DNA from: DASYQD01 sp036005845
GTDB lineage: Bacteria; Acidobacteriota; Thermoanaerobaculia; Multivoradales; JAIOJS01
Reading direction: 5' to 3'
NCBI GenBank assembly: GCA_036005845.1
Contig: DASYQD010000137.1
Span: 1-9,265 of the forward strand
Length of the DNA: 9,265 bases
The position numbers and the translations under genes were made by a program. How positions within the stretch are numbered: the stretch's first letter is position 1; each line of letters begins with the position of its first letter. The notes below the pieces were generated by a model. The model was not told where the DNA came from, searched no databases, and saw only the letters and a program-made list of their open reading frames with translations. This document shows positions 1-6,194 of the stretch, in pieces.

Positions 1-1382
1 ATCGTCACGTTGAGCGTGCCCCACAGCCGTTCGTTGCAGAACTCGACCGCCTTGCGCACGAAGTCCACGGCGCCGGAAGCCGGCAGCGCGACGGCGCCGA
101 AGAAGCTGCAGAACGCCTCGGTGTTGAAGGCGATGTCGTCGCGCTTCTCGGGATCGAGCGCCGTCGCCATTGCCCACGGCAGCTCGCCTGCGCCCGCTTC
201 GCCGATGAGCGCCGCGTCCGGATGCGCGGCGAGGAACGATGCGAAACGGTCGGCGGCCCCGGGGTAGTAGGCCTTCCGCGGCGGCACCTGCCGCAGCACG
301 TCGCGCACGGCGGCGAGGAACGCCTCGCGCTGACTCCAGCCGCGGTGCAGCACCAGCACGCGCGCGGCATTGCAGTTGAAGCCGGCGTTGTTGGCCAGCA
401 TGGTGGCGACGTTCTCGGCCTGGTAGGCGACGTCGCCGTCGCTCCACGAACCGGGCACGACGATCACCGGGCTGACGTTGCCGAGCTCGGCGCTTAACGG
501 CTTGTCGAGGCGCGGCCGGTTCTCGGCCTTGCGCCGCGCGCCTTCGGGTCCGGTGCCGAAGACGATGGCATCGTAGGTCTTGTCCGAGCCGGTGATGTGG
601 ATGCTGTCGACGAGCGGGTGCGAGCAGAGGTAGGCGCCCTCCTCGACGCCGCCGTAGACGATGCGCAGGTAGCCCGCTTCGACGAGCGGCCGCAGGCCGC
701 GCTCGAGCAGCGGCCCCAGGTAGTCGTTGACGCGGTGGGTCTTGAAGACCACCACCTCGTTGTCGACGAACAGCTTGTAGAGCGCGTCCATCGGCCCGAT
801 CGAGGAGACGTTGCCGGCCGACAGCACCAGCGCCACCTTGCCGCGCGGCAGCTTCTCGCGGTACGCCACCGCCTGGTGCTCGGCGACGTTCTCCGGCGTC
901 ACGCCCGGCTGCATCCACACCTCGCCGGTGACGCCGGGGTAAAAGAGGCGGTCGTAGAGGTCGAACGGGAAGACCTGCGCCACGGTGCGGCCGGCGGCGC
1001 TGCGCCGCAGCGGGCCGGGGATGCGCGGCGCGCCGTGCACCGAGATGCCGATGAGCGACTCCTGCAGGAGGCGCAGGTTGCGCACCACGAAGTAGGGACC
1101 GGCGATCCACTCCTCGCTGCCGCGCGGCGAGTCGCCCGGGATGTCCTCGGCGCGCTGGCAGGCCGCCACCCACTCGTCGGCGACGGCGGCGAAGCTCCTG
1201 CGCAGCCGGCGCATCAGGTCGATCTTCTCGAGCAGCGGCAGCGACGCCCACGCCACCTTGCGTGCGCGCAGCGTCTCGACCGCCGCGTCGATCGCCGCGC
1301 GCGAGCTGGGCGGGATGGCGCTCTCGGGCTCGGGCGCGCGCAGGGCGCCGGCACTTCCGACGGCGGTTGCGGCTGCGGTCAT
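1..1382 (-). CDS. Aldehyde dehydrogenase family protein (partial, C-terminus beyond the window)
   Basis: NAD(P)-dependent oxidation of an aldehyde to an acid (or reduction of an activated acyl group) is the likely role; the substrate cannot be told from sequence. The first 460 residues are present and the frame is still open at the left edge. Seen motifs: FKTH with Lys214 (cofactor-binding region), HITGSD at 262-267, ELGN with Glu299 at the general-base position, and GFNC with Cys337 at the catalytic nucleophile position, followed by TEAF near 421. About 130 residues precede the recognisable core, longer than in classical ~490-residue enzymes, so the full protein probably exceeds 550 residues. 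The start is secure: an in-frame TAG lies immediately upstream of the ATG, although no strong Shine-Dalgarno is visible. The gene lies 77 bp after htrA on the same strand, with a stem-loop between them. LuxC-type acyl-CoA reductases are a distant alternative. Confidence 0.88.
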   Translation of the reverse strand, partial: MTAAATAVGSAGALRAPEPESAIPPSSRAAIDAAVETLRARKVAWASLPLLEKIDLMRRLRRSFAAVADEWVAACQRAEDIPGDSPRGSEEWIAGPYFVVRNLRLLQESLIGISVHGAPRIPGPLRRSAAGRTVAQVFPFDLYDRLFYPGVTGEVWMQPGVTPENVAEHQAVAYREKLPRGKVALVLSAGNVSSIGPMDALYKLFVDNEVVVFKTHRVNDYLGPLLERGLRPLVEAGYLRIVYGGVEEGAYLCSHPLVDSIHITGSDKTYDAIVFGTGPEGARRKAENRPRLDKPLSAELGNVSPVIVVPGSWSDGDVAYQAENVATMLANNAGFNCNAARVLVLHRGWSQREAFLAAVRDVLRQVPPRKAYYPGAADRFASFLAAHPDAALIGEAGAGELPWAMATALDPEKRDDIAFNTEAFCSFFGAVALPASGAVDFVRKAVEFCNERLWGTLNVT

Positions 1383-1412
1383 CTACCGCGCAGCCTATCG
1401 CAGGGCACGATC

Positions 1413-1445
1413 GGGAGGCCGAGCCTGAAGCCAGCTCGACCTCCC
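1413..1445 (-). terminator. Stem-loop between htrA and the aldehyde dehydrogenase gene
   Basis: Positions 1413-1424 and 1434-1445 are inverted repeats with a 9-nt loop. In the minus-strand RNA all 12 pairs form, one of them a G-U wobble (1419/1439). The hairpin starts 15 nt after the htrA stop codon and ends about 30 nt before the next start codon. No U-tract follows, so it is not a classical Rho-independent terminator. It may be a weak terminator, a 3' RNA-stabilising hairpin, or a processing site that sets different levels of the two proteins. Confidence 0.5.
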
Positions 1446-1459
1446 GCCGTAGTCGAGGA

Positions 1460-2965
1460 CTACCGCCGCGCGCGGTAGTTGATGATCAGCTCGTCGCCGC
1501 TCTGCGGCGAGAGCACGCGCAGCGACACCACCTGCCCGAGCTGGATCGTCCCCGCGATGCGGTCGACGTCGGCCACGGTCTTGACCGGCTGGCCGTTGAT
1601 CTCGAGCAGCACCATGCGCGGCTGCACGCCGCCGGCGAAGGCGCCCGAGAGCGGCGTGACGTTGGAGATCACGACGCCGCTCGTGCGGTCGATCTCGAGC
1701 TCGCGCGCCAGGTCCGCCGTCAGCGGCTCGACGCGGAAGCCCAGTGTCTCCTCGGCCGCCTTGCGCACGGGCTGCCGCTTGGTGGCCTCCTCGCCATGCT
1801 CGAACTCGCCGAGCGTCACCGCGACGTCCTGCTTCTGCCCCTTGCGGTAGAGGGTGAGCGTCACCCGCTCGCCGGGCTGGTGGCGGGCGAGCGTCGTCGT
1901 CAGGTCGGTGCCGTCCTTGATCGGATCGCCGTCGACGGCCACCACCACGTCGCCGAGCTTGATGCCGGCCTTCTCGGCGGGAGAATCCTTCTGCACCACC
2001 ACCACCTCGGCACCGGCGATGGACGGCAGCTTGTAGACCTCGGCGTCGGCCTCGCTGACGCTCTGGATCTGCACGCCGAGCTGCGGCCGGCGCACGTGGC
2101 CGTACTGCAGGATGTCCCCGACCGTCTTGCGCACGATGTTGACCGGGATGGCGAAGCCGTAGCCGACGAAGCGGTCACTGCCGTAGATGGCGGTGTTGAT
2201 GCCCACCACCTTGCCGTCGAGGTCGACCAGCGGACCGCCCGAGTTGCCGGGGTTGATCGCTGCATCGGTCTGGATGAAGGCTTCGAGGTTGCTCGGGTTG
2301 CCGGTGAGCTGGCGGCCCTTGGCGCTGACGATGCCGGCGGTGACGGTGAACTGCAGCTCGAGCGGCGAGCCCAGCGCCAGCACCCAGTCGCCCACCTGCA
2401 GGCTGTCGGAGTTGCCGAGCTCGGTGGTGGGGAGCTGCTCACCGTTCTTGGGGTCGATCTTGAGCACCGCGACGTCGGTCATCTCGTCGGTGCCGACGAC
2501 CTTGGCGGTGTACTCGCGGCCGTCGACCATGCGCACCAGCACCTGGTCGGTGTCGGCGACGACGTGGTTGTTGGTGACGATGTGGCCTTCGCGGTCGAAG
2601 ATGAAGCCGGAGCCGGCGCCGCCCACCGGCGCGCCCTCGCCGTCGTCGCCGCCGCCGGGCGGCAGGCCGAAGAAGCGGCGGAACTGCTCGGGGATCTGCT
2701 GCTGCTGCGCTTCCGAGGAGGCCTTCTTCTCGACCTGGATGTAGACCACCGCGGGCAGCACGTGGCTCGAGGCGCTGCGGAAGGTGGCGGAGAGCGCCTG
2801 GGCCTGGCTCTGCTGGCCAGGGGTGGCGGTGTCGCGGATCTGCTCACGAATGGCGGGCGGCGCGTCGCTCCGCTGTGCTTGAGCCGCGCCGCGATCGCCG
2901 TTGCATGCGGCGAGCACGAGGAAGGCAACGGTGGCGAGAGCCCGTCTCCCGAGGTTCCGAGGCAT
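1460..2965 (-). CDS. HtrA/DegP-like periplasmic serine protease, predicted lipoprotein, two PDZ domains
   Basis: Protein-quality-control protease of the cell envelope, 501 residues. Residues 1-21 form a lipoprotein signal peptide with lipobox LAAC (Cys21) followed by Asn, so an outer-membrane anchor is more likely than inner-membrane retention. The trypsin-like domain spans about 60-285 with the full triad: His134 in TNNHVVA, Asp164 in TDVAVLKID, Ser242 in NPGNSGGPL. A Gln-rich activation-loop segment lies at 86-98 (EAQQQQ). PDZ1 is about 288-385 and PDZ2 about 405-497. The domain plan matches DegP/DegQ/MucD. The frame is open 44 codons further upstream, but the start chosen has AGGGAG nine nt before it and yields the signal peptide. 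The gene lies 180 bp downstream of the glycosyltransferase-like gene, so it probably has its own promoter; I saw no convincing sigma-E or sigma-70 match. The family is certain, the exact paralogue is not. Confidence 0.96.
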   Translation of the reverse strand: MPRNLGRRALATVAFLVLAACNGDRGAAQAQRSDAPPAIREQIRDTATPGQQSQAQALSATFRSASSHVLPAVVYIQVEKKASSEAQQQQIPEQFRRFFGLPPGGGDDGEGAPVGGAGSGFIFDREGHIVTNNHVVADTDQVLVRMVDGREYTAKVVGTDEMTDVAVLKIDPKNGEQLPTTELGNSDSLQVGDWVLALGSPLELQFTVTAGIVSAKGRQLTGNPSNLEAFIQTDAAINPGNSGGPLVDLDGKVVGINTAIYGSDRFVGYGFAIPVNIVRKTVGDILQYGHVRRPQLGVQIQSVSEADAEVYKLPSIAGAEVVVVQKDSPAEKAGIKLGDVVVAVDGDPIKDGTDLTTTLARHQPGERVTLTLYRKGQKQDVAVTLGEFEHGEEATKRQPVRKAAEETLGFRVEPLTADLARELEIDRTSGVVISNVTPLSGAFAGGVQPRMVLLEINGQPVKTVADVDRIAGTIQLGQVVSLRVLSPQSGDELIINYRARR

Positions 2966-2974
2966 GCGTCGTAT

Positions 2975-2980
2975 CTCCCT
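2975..2980 (-). promoter_or_regulatory. Ribosome binding site of the htrA gene
   Basis: On the minus strand this reads AGGGAG, nine nt before the ATG at 2965. It decides the start over an upstream in-frame ATG at 3097, and the chosen start gives a correct lipoprotein signal peptide. Confidence 0.7.
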
Positions 2981-3145
2981 TGTGTGAACGTGTGTCGGCA
3001 TCGCGAGCGGCGGTTTGCAAGACGTAGACCTACTGGCGGCTCGGGGCGGAAAGGCTTGGAGAGCGGGGATTTGGAGCGTCTGTCGTGGAAGGAGCAAACG
3101 GGTGTTGTGCCAGATTGGCCGGCGCGGCGAGGCTTCTACGGGGTG

Positions 3146-5011
3146 TTACGGACGCGCCTCGATCAGGGTTGCGAGGCGGGCGCCGGAGAGGTCGCGGAGG
3201 TCGGTGCGGCGGTCGATGTGGAAGCGGCGGGCGGCGGCGGGGATGAGGGCGGAAGGGAGGATGAGGATCGTCGGGCGAGCGAGGTGTGTTGGGAGGGCGG
3301 GGAGGAGGTCGATGTCGCCGGCCGGGCGCAGGGGGTCGAGGGCGCGTTCGGGGTTTCGGCTGTAGAGGCCGGCGGCCAGGTGGACGGCGGCGAGGTCGTC
3401 GAGGGGGCGGAAGAAGTTGGTGGGGTTCGCGGTGGCGTGCTCGTAGCCGCGCGGCAGGGGTGGCGAGGTGAGGGCGCCGGGGAGAATCACGACCGGGCGG
3501 CCTTGGGCGTGATCGGCCAGCCAGAGGCCGAGTTGGGTGGGGGCGGTGCCGTAGATGTGGCGGGTGCCGGGGTCTCTCGGGCCGGCGAGGAAGATGATCC
3601 AGGCGTTGATCGCGACGACGGCGAGCAGGGCCAGAGTCGCGAAAGTGGCCCGCGCCGCGACGGGGAAACGCGAGGGCGTGGCGTCCCAGAGCTTGACGCC
3701 GCCGATGGCGGCGACCAGGCAGGCCCAGGGTGCCAGCGCGAGGACTCGATAGGGATAGGGCGGACCTTCGCCGGACGTCGAGAGCACGCCGGCGAGGACC
3801 ATGATCGCGGGCCAGGAGATCAGGAGGCGGAAGCGGAGGCCATCGGCGGCACAAACGTGCTGTGCCGTTGCCACGTAGCTAGGCGTTTCATTGGCGCTTG
3901 TGTGCCTGGACGGCGGTTGCCAGCTCGGCGGCGCCGCCTGCGTGGTCCCCGCCTGCCGGTCGGTATCCCACCGTGCTCGCTTCGCTGCGCGCGGTGGGAG
4001 CCCTCCGCCCGGCGCGCCCCGTTGGCGGCGCCGCCGAGGCAACCGCCGGAGCCATCGAGCGATGAGAGGGAGCGCCACCGCGAACAGACCGAACAGGAAG
4101 AGGACGCCGGTGATCGGGTCGAGCATCGGAAAGCCGGGCAACGCGTCGCGGGCGTAGGTGCCGCCATGCAGGTTGAACATCAAGACGTGGCCGACGACGT
4201 TGTCGGCGATGGCGCTCCAGGGATGGTCATGCGCGAACACGGAGAGCTGCATCACGCGGACCGAGCCGGTGGCGCGCTCGAGCAGCCGCCGTGACGGCAT
4301 CGCGATCACGAGTGCCACGGCGACGCACGCGAGGAAGCGCCAGGGCGCGCGTCGGTCCGGCTCACGGCTCGTGGAGTCGTCGCCGTGTCGAGCGGCGAAT
4401 GCTTCCCACGCGAGCCACAGCACGGCGTGGACGAGCACGAGCCGCGACGCAACGTAGGTGTAGAGCGATAGGCCGACAAGGGTGCCGGCGACGAGCGCAG
4501 GAGCGACGCGGTCGCGGCGTCGGGCGTAGACGAGACAACCGAGCGCGGCGAGTTGCAGCGTCACCATGAGGACCGCGTCCCAACCGGTGCGGCCGCTGCG
4601 CGCGGCCCAGTGGGAGCAGGCGAGGAGAAACGCGGCGAGGAGGCCGGTGCGGCGGCCGGCGAGCTGGGCGCCGAGCCAGTAGAGGAGCGGCACGGCGGCG
4701 AGGCTCGGCAGCACGGAGACGAGCCGGATGCCGAGGAGGCCGTCGCCGCCCAGCCACATGAGCGCGGAGGCGAAGGCGAGGTAGAGGTTCCAGGTCTCGA
4801 CCCAGCCCGGCGTCAGCAGCGGGCGCGAGCCGAAGAGGCTGGCATGGAGGTCGAGCCGCCACGACAGGGCGTTGCGCGCGGTGAGCACTTCGTCGACGTA
4901 GAGGCCCGGCGGCACGGTGAAGAGGCGCCAGCAGCGGAAGGCGATCGCCAGCGCCGCCACTGCGAGCGCGGCGGCGAGGCAGATGGTGCGCCTTGCGCGC
5001 AAGGCGATCAC
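3146..5011 (-). CDS. GT-C (PMT/ArnT-like) polytopic membrane glycosyltransferase, interrupted in frame by a repeat element
   Basis: Probable integral-membrane glycosyltransferase using a polyprenyl-phosphate-linked sugar donor; acceptor unknown. 621 residues from the GTG start. A first membrane helix (about 10-31) is followed by PPGLYVDE, whose Asp40-Glu41 pair lies in the first extracytoplasmic loop where GT-C enzymes place their catalytic acid. Many Leu/Ala/Val-rich helices follow to about 474, then a soluble, probably periplasmic, domain (about 475-621). Residues 322-367 are encoded by an inverted-repeat element (3911-4048) and are Arg/Pro/Gly-rich and hydrophilic, unlike their surroundings; 368-390 also look non-native. 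They follow a helix ending near 321 (LIARWL), so the insertion probably forms a tolerated loop. The GTG overlaps the ribonuclease Z stop codon by 4 nt (GTGA), suggesting translational coupling; no Shine-Dalgarno is visible. An open upstream extension was rejected because it lies inside ribonuclease Z. Family assignment is moderate; activity after the insertion is unknown. Confidence 0.85.
   Translation of the reverse strand: MIALRARRTICLAAALAVAALAIAFRCWRLFTVPPGLYVDEVLTARNALSWRLDLHASLFGSRPLLTPGWVETWNLYLAFASALMWLGGDGLLGIRLVSVLPSLAAVPLLYWLGAQLAGRRTGLLAAFLLACSHWAARSGRTGWDAVLMVTLQLAALGCLVYARRRDRVAPALVAGTLVGLSLYTYVASRLVLVHAVLWLAWEAFAARHGDDSTSREPDRRAPWRFLACVAVALVIAMPSRRLLERATGSVRVMQLSVFAHDHPWSAIADNVVGHVLMFNLHGGTYARDALPGFPMLDPITGVLFLFGLFAVALPLIARWLRRLPRRRRQRGAPGGGLPPRAAKRARWDTDRQAGTTQAAPPSWQPPSRHTSANETPSYVATAQHVCAADGLRFRLLISWPAIMVLAGVLSTSGEGPPYPYRVLALAPWACLVAAIGGVKLWDATPSRFPVAARATFATLALLAVVAINAWIIFLAGPRDPGTRHIYGTAPTQLGLWLADHAQGRPVVILPGALTSPPLPRGYEHATANPTNFFRPLDDLAAVHLAAGLYSRNPERALDPLRPAGDIDLLPALPTHLARPTILILPSALIPAAARRFHIDRRTDLRDLSGARLATLIEARP
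3847..3867. repeat. Small perfect hairpin beside the inverted-repeat element
   Basis: CGGCACA at 3847-3853 and TGTGCCG at 3861-3867 are perfect inverted repeats around a 7-nt loop; G-T and G-C pairs can lengthen the stem to about ten on the plus strand. It lies inside the glycosyltransferase-like gene, 43 bp from the larger element, in a stretch whose encoded residues also look non-native. It may be part of a composite insertion. Confidence 0.5.
3911..4048. mobile_element. MITE/REPIN-like element with terminal inverted repeats, copy A, inside a coding sequence
   Basis: The element is 138 bp. Its ends, 3911-3938 and 4024-4048, are inverted repeats matching at 25 of 25 positions apart from a 3-nt bulge (3922-3924) in the left arm. 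Each arm contains the self-palindrome GGCGGCGCCGCC. The middle holds a further hairpin, TCCCACCG at 3966-3973 with CGGTGGGA at 3992-3999. Bases 3925-4006 recur at 9184-9265. It encodes no protein of its own and needs a transposase in trans if mobile. It is exactly 46 codons long, in phase with the host gene, with no stop in that frame. Terminal repeats, internal hairpin and a second copy support a mobile or REP-derived unit; no clean target-site duplication was found. Confidence 0.72.
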
Positions 5012-5958
5012 TCGGTCGGCGCGCGCCGCGGTATCGCGACGGTCATCAGGTCGTGCGCGGCATCGGTGGTTGGGAAGACGGCGCGCGCTTCGAGGAGGAG
5101 GTCGTCGACGGTCTCGCCGCTGCTCTGCTGGTAGCGGGCGCTGAAGTGGGTGATGACGAGGCGGGCGACGCCGGCGCGGCGCGCGACGTCGGCGGCCTGC
5201 GCGGCGGTCGAGTGGCGGCGCTCGGCGGCCATCGCCTGGCGCGATTGGCCGAAGGTCGCCTCGTGCACCAGGAGGTCGGCGCCGCGTGCCAGCTCGACGG
5301 CGGCGTCGCACGGCAGCGTGTCGCCGCAGATCGCCAGCACGCGCCCCGCAACGGCGGGCGCGACGACGTCCGCGCTCTTCACCTCGCGGCCTTCGACGAC
5401 CACGCTGCCGCCGCGCTTCAAGGTGCCGAGGTCGGGCCCGGAGACGACGCCCAGCTCGGCCGCGCGCGCGGCGTCGAGACGGCCGGCGCGCGGCGCCTCC
5501 TCGATGCGGAAACCGAAGCAGGGCACGCCGTGCGCGAGAGACAGGCAGCGCACGCGCAGCGCGCCTTCCGCTTCACCCTCGTCGAGCACGAGGCCGGGCG
5601 CGAGCTCGTGCACGTTCAGCGCGTACGTGCAGCCGGCGTGCGCCGCGCGCAGCGTCACCTCGACGACCTCGGCGAGGCCCACGGGGCCGTAGAGATCGAC
5701 TGCCGTCTCGACGCCGAGCATGCTCAAGGTGGTGAGCAGCCCCGGCAGCCCGTAGAGGTGATCGCCGTGAAGGTGGGTGAGAAAGATGCGCCGGATCTGC
5801 GGCGGCCGCAGCGGCGTGCGCAGGAGTTGGTGCTGCGTCCCCTCGCCGCAATCGAACAGCCACACCTCGCGCCGTTCCGGAAGCCGCAGCGCCACCGCCG
5901 ACATGCTGCGCTGCCGCGTCGGCATCGCCGACCCGGTGCCGAGAAAAGTCAGCTCCAT
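5008..5958 (-). CDS. rnz: Ribonuclease Z (tRNA 3' endonuclease)
   Basis: Zinc-dependent metallo-beta-lactamase-fold endonuclease that trims the 3' trailer of tRNA precursors, mainly those lacking an encoded CCA; cytoplasmic. The 316 residues match the usual ~305-320 length of the short bacterial form. The N-terminus MELTFLGTGSAMPT is typical. The metal site is complete: THLHGDH with His62, His64, Asp66 and His67, then His143 (LAHG), Asp213 (CGDT) and His271 (ITHFSARY). HEATF is at 232-236, and a substrate-binding exosite-like region lies between about 145 and 200. It sits 39 nt after the small HicB-like gene and overlaps the next gene by 4 nt, so it appears to be the second-last member of a four-gene unit. 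No Shine-Dalgarno precedes the ATG; the leader can form a GC-rich hairpin ending at the start codon. Confidence 0.96.
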   Translation of the reverse strand: MELTFLGTGSAMPTRQRSMSAVALRLPERREVWLFDCGEGTQHQLLRTPLRPPQIRRIFLTHLHGDHLYGLPGLLTTLSMLGVETAVDLYGPVGLAEVVEVTLRAAHAGCTYALNVHELAPGLVLDEGEAEGALRVRCLSLAHGVPCFGFRIEEAPRAGRLDAARAAELGVVSGPDLGTLKRGGSVVVEGREVKSADVVAPAVAGRVLAICGDTLPCDAAVELARGADLLVHEATFGQSRQAMAAERRHSTAAQAADVARRAGVARLVITHFSARYQQSSGETVDDLLLEARAVFPTTDAAHDLMTVAIPRRAPTE

Positions 5959-5997
5959 CGCCGCGCGGCACGCTACACCAGCCGCGGCGCCGAGCGC

Positions 5998-6165
5998 TTA
6001 GAGAGAGGCGTCCTCGACCGGCTCGAGGTACAAGTCGATCGCCTCGCGAAGGTTTGCCGTTGCCTCCTCCGCTGAATCCCCTTCGCTGATGCAGCCGGGC
6101 AGCGACGGCACGTACGCGGTGTAGCCGCCTTCCTCGCTGGGTTCGAGCACGATCTTGAGCTTCAT
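5998..6165 (-). CDS. Solo HicB-family (UPF0150-like) small protein
   Basis: A 55-residue protein consisting only of the HicB N-terminal alpha/beta fold. The signature is clear: GGYTAYVPSLPGC (about 13-25), then GDSAEEATANLREAIDLYLE (about 29-48). In hicAB modules this domain binds and inhibits the mRNA-cleaving toxin HicA, and longer HicB proteins add a DNA-binding C-terminus. Neither is present: no HicA-like frame lies beside it, and the protein stops right after the fold, so it may not be a toxin-antitoxin antitoxin at all. Many bacteria carry such orphan small HicB-like proteins of unknown role. The start is fixed by GGAGG six nt upstream. It lies 29 nt after the symporter stop and 39 nt before rnz, inside the apparent operon. 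Confidence 0.85.
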   Translation of the reverse strand: MKLKIVLEPSEEGGYTAYVPSLPGCISEGDSAEEATANLREAIDLYLEPVEDASL

Positions 6166-6171
6166 GGCAGG

Positions 6172-6176
6172 CCTCC
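6172..6176 (-). promoter_or_regulatory. Ribosome binding site of the HicB-like gene
   Basis: GGAGG on the minus strand, six nt before the ATG at 6165. It is the strongest Shine-Dalgarno on the minus strand of this window and fixes the start of a short gene that could be annotated too long (an in-frame ATG exists at 6306, inside the symporter gene). Confidence 0.75.
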
Positions 6177-6194
6177 GATCACTCGATGGTAGCT

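Noticed and set aside
597..1478. Plus-strand open frame of about 290 codons
   Set aside because: It lies opposite the aldehyde dehydrogenase, whose Glu299, Cys337 and HITGSD motifs are intact; the plus-strand product is low-complexity Asp/Arg/His.
2966..3145. Promoter search upstream of htrA, including sigma-E-like sites
   Set aside because: No GAACTT-type or TTGACA/TATAAT-type pair of useful quality was seen in this 180-bp gap; a promoter is expected there but cannot be placed.
3908..4050. GGA at both edges of the inverted-repeat element as a target-site duplication
   Set aside because: It would overlap the outer base of the terminal repeat at 4048 and give an insertion of 140 bp, which does not fit the preserved reading frame; three bases also match easily by chance.
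1262..4294. Very long plus-strand open frame of about 1010 codons
   Set aside because: It is antisense to the aldehyde dehydrogenase, HtrA and glycosyltransferase genes; its composition is repetitive Arg/Ala/Asp/His as expected from the complement of GC-rich codons, and no domain is visible. The minus-strand proteins carry complete catalytic motifs.
5012..5311. 100-codon N-terminal extension of the glycosyltransferase gene
   Set aside because: It lies entirely inside ribonuclease Z and encodes Arg-rich sequence; the GTG at 5011 directly precedes the first membrane helix.
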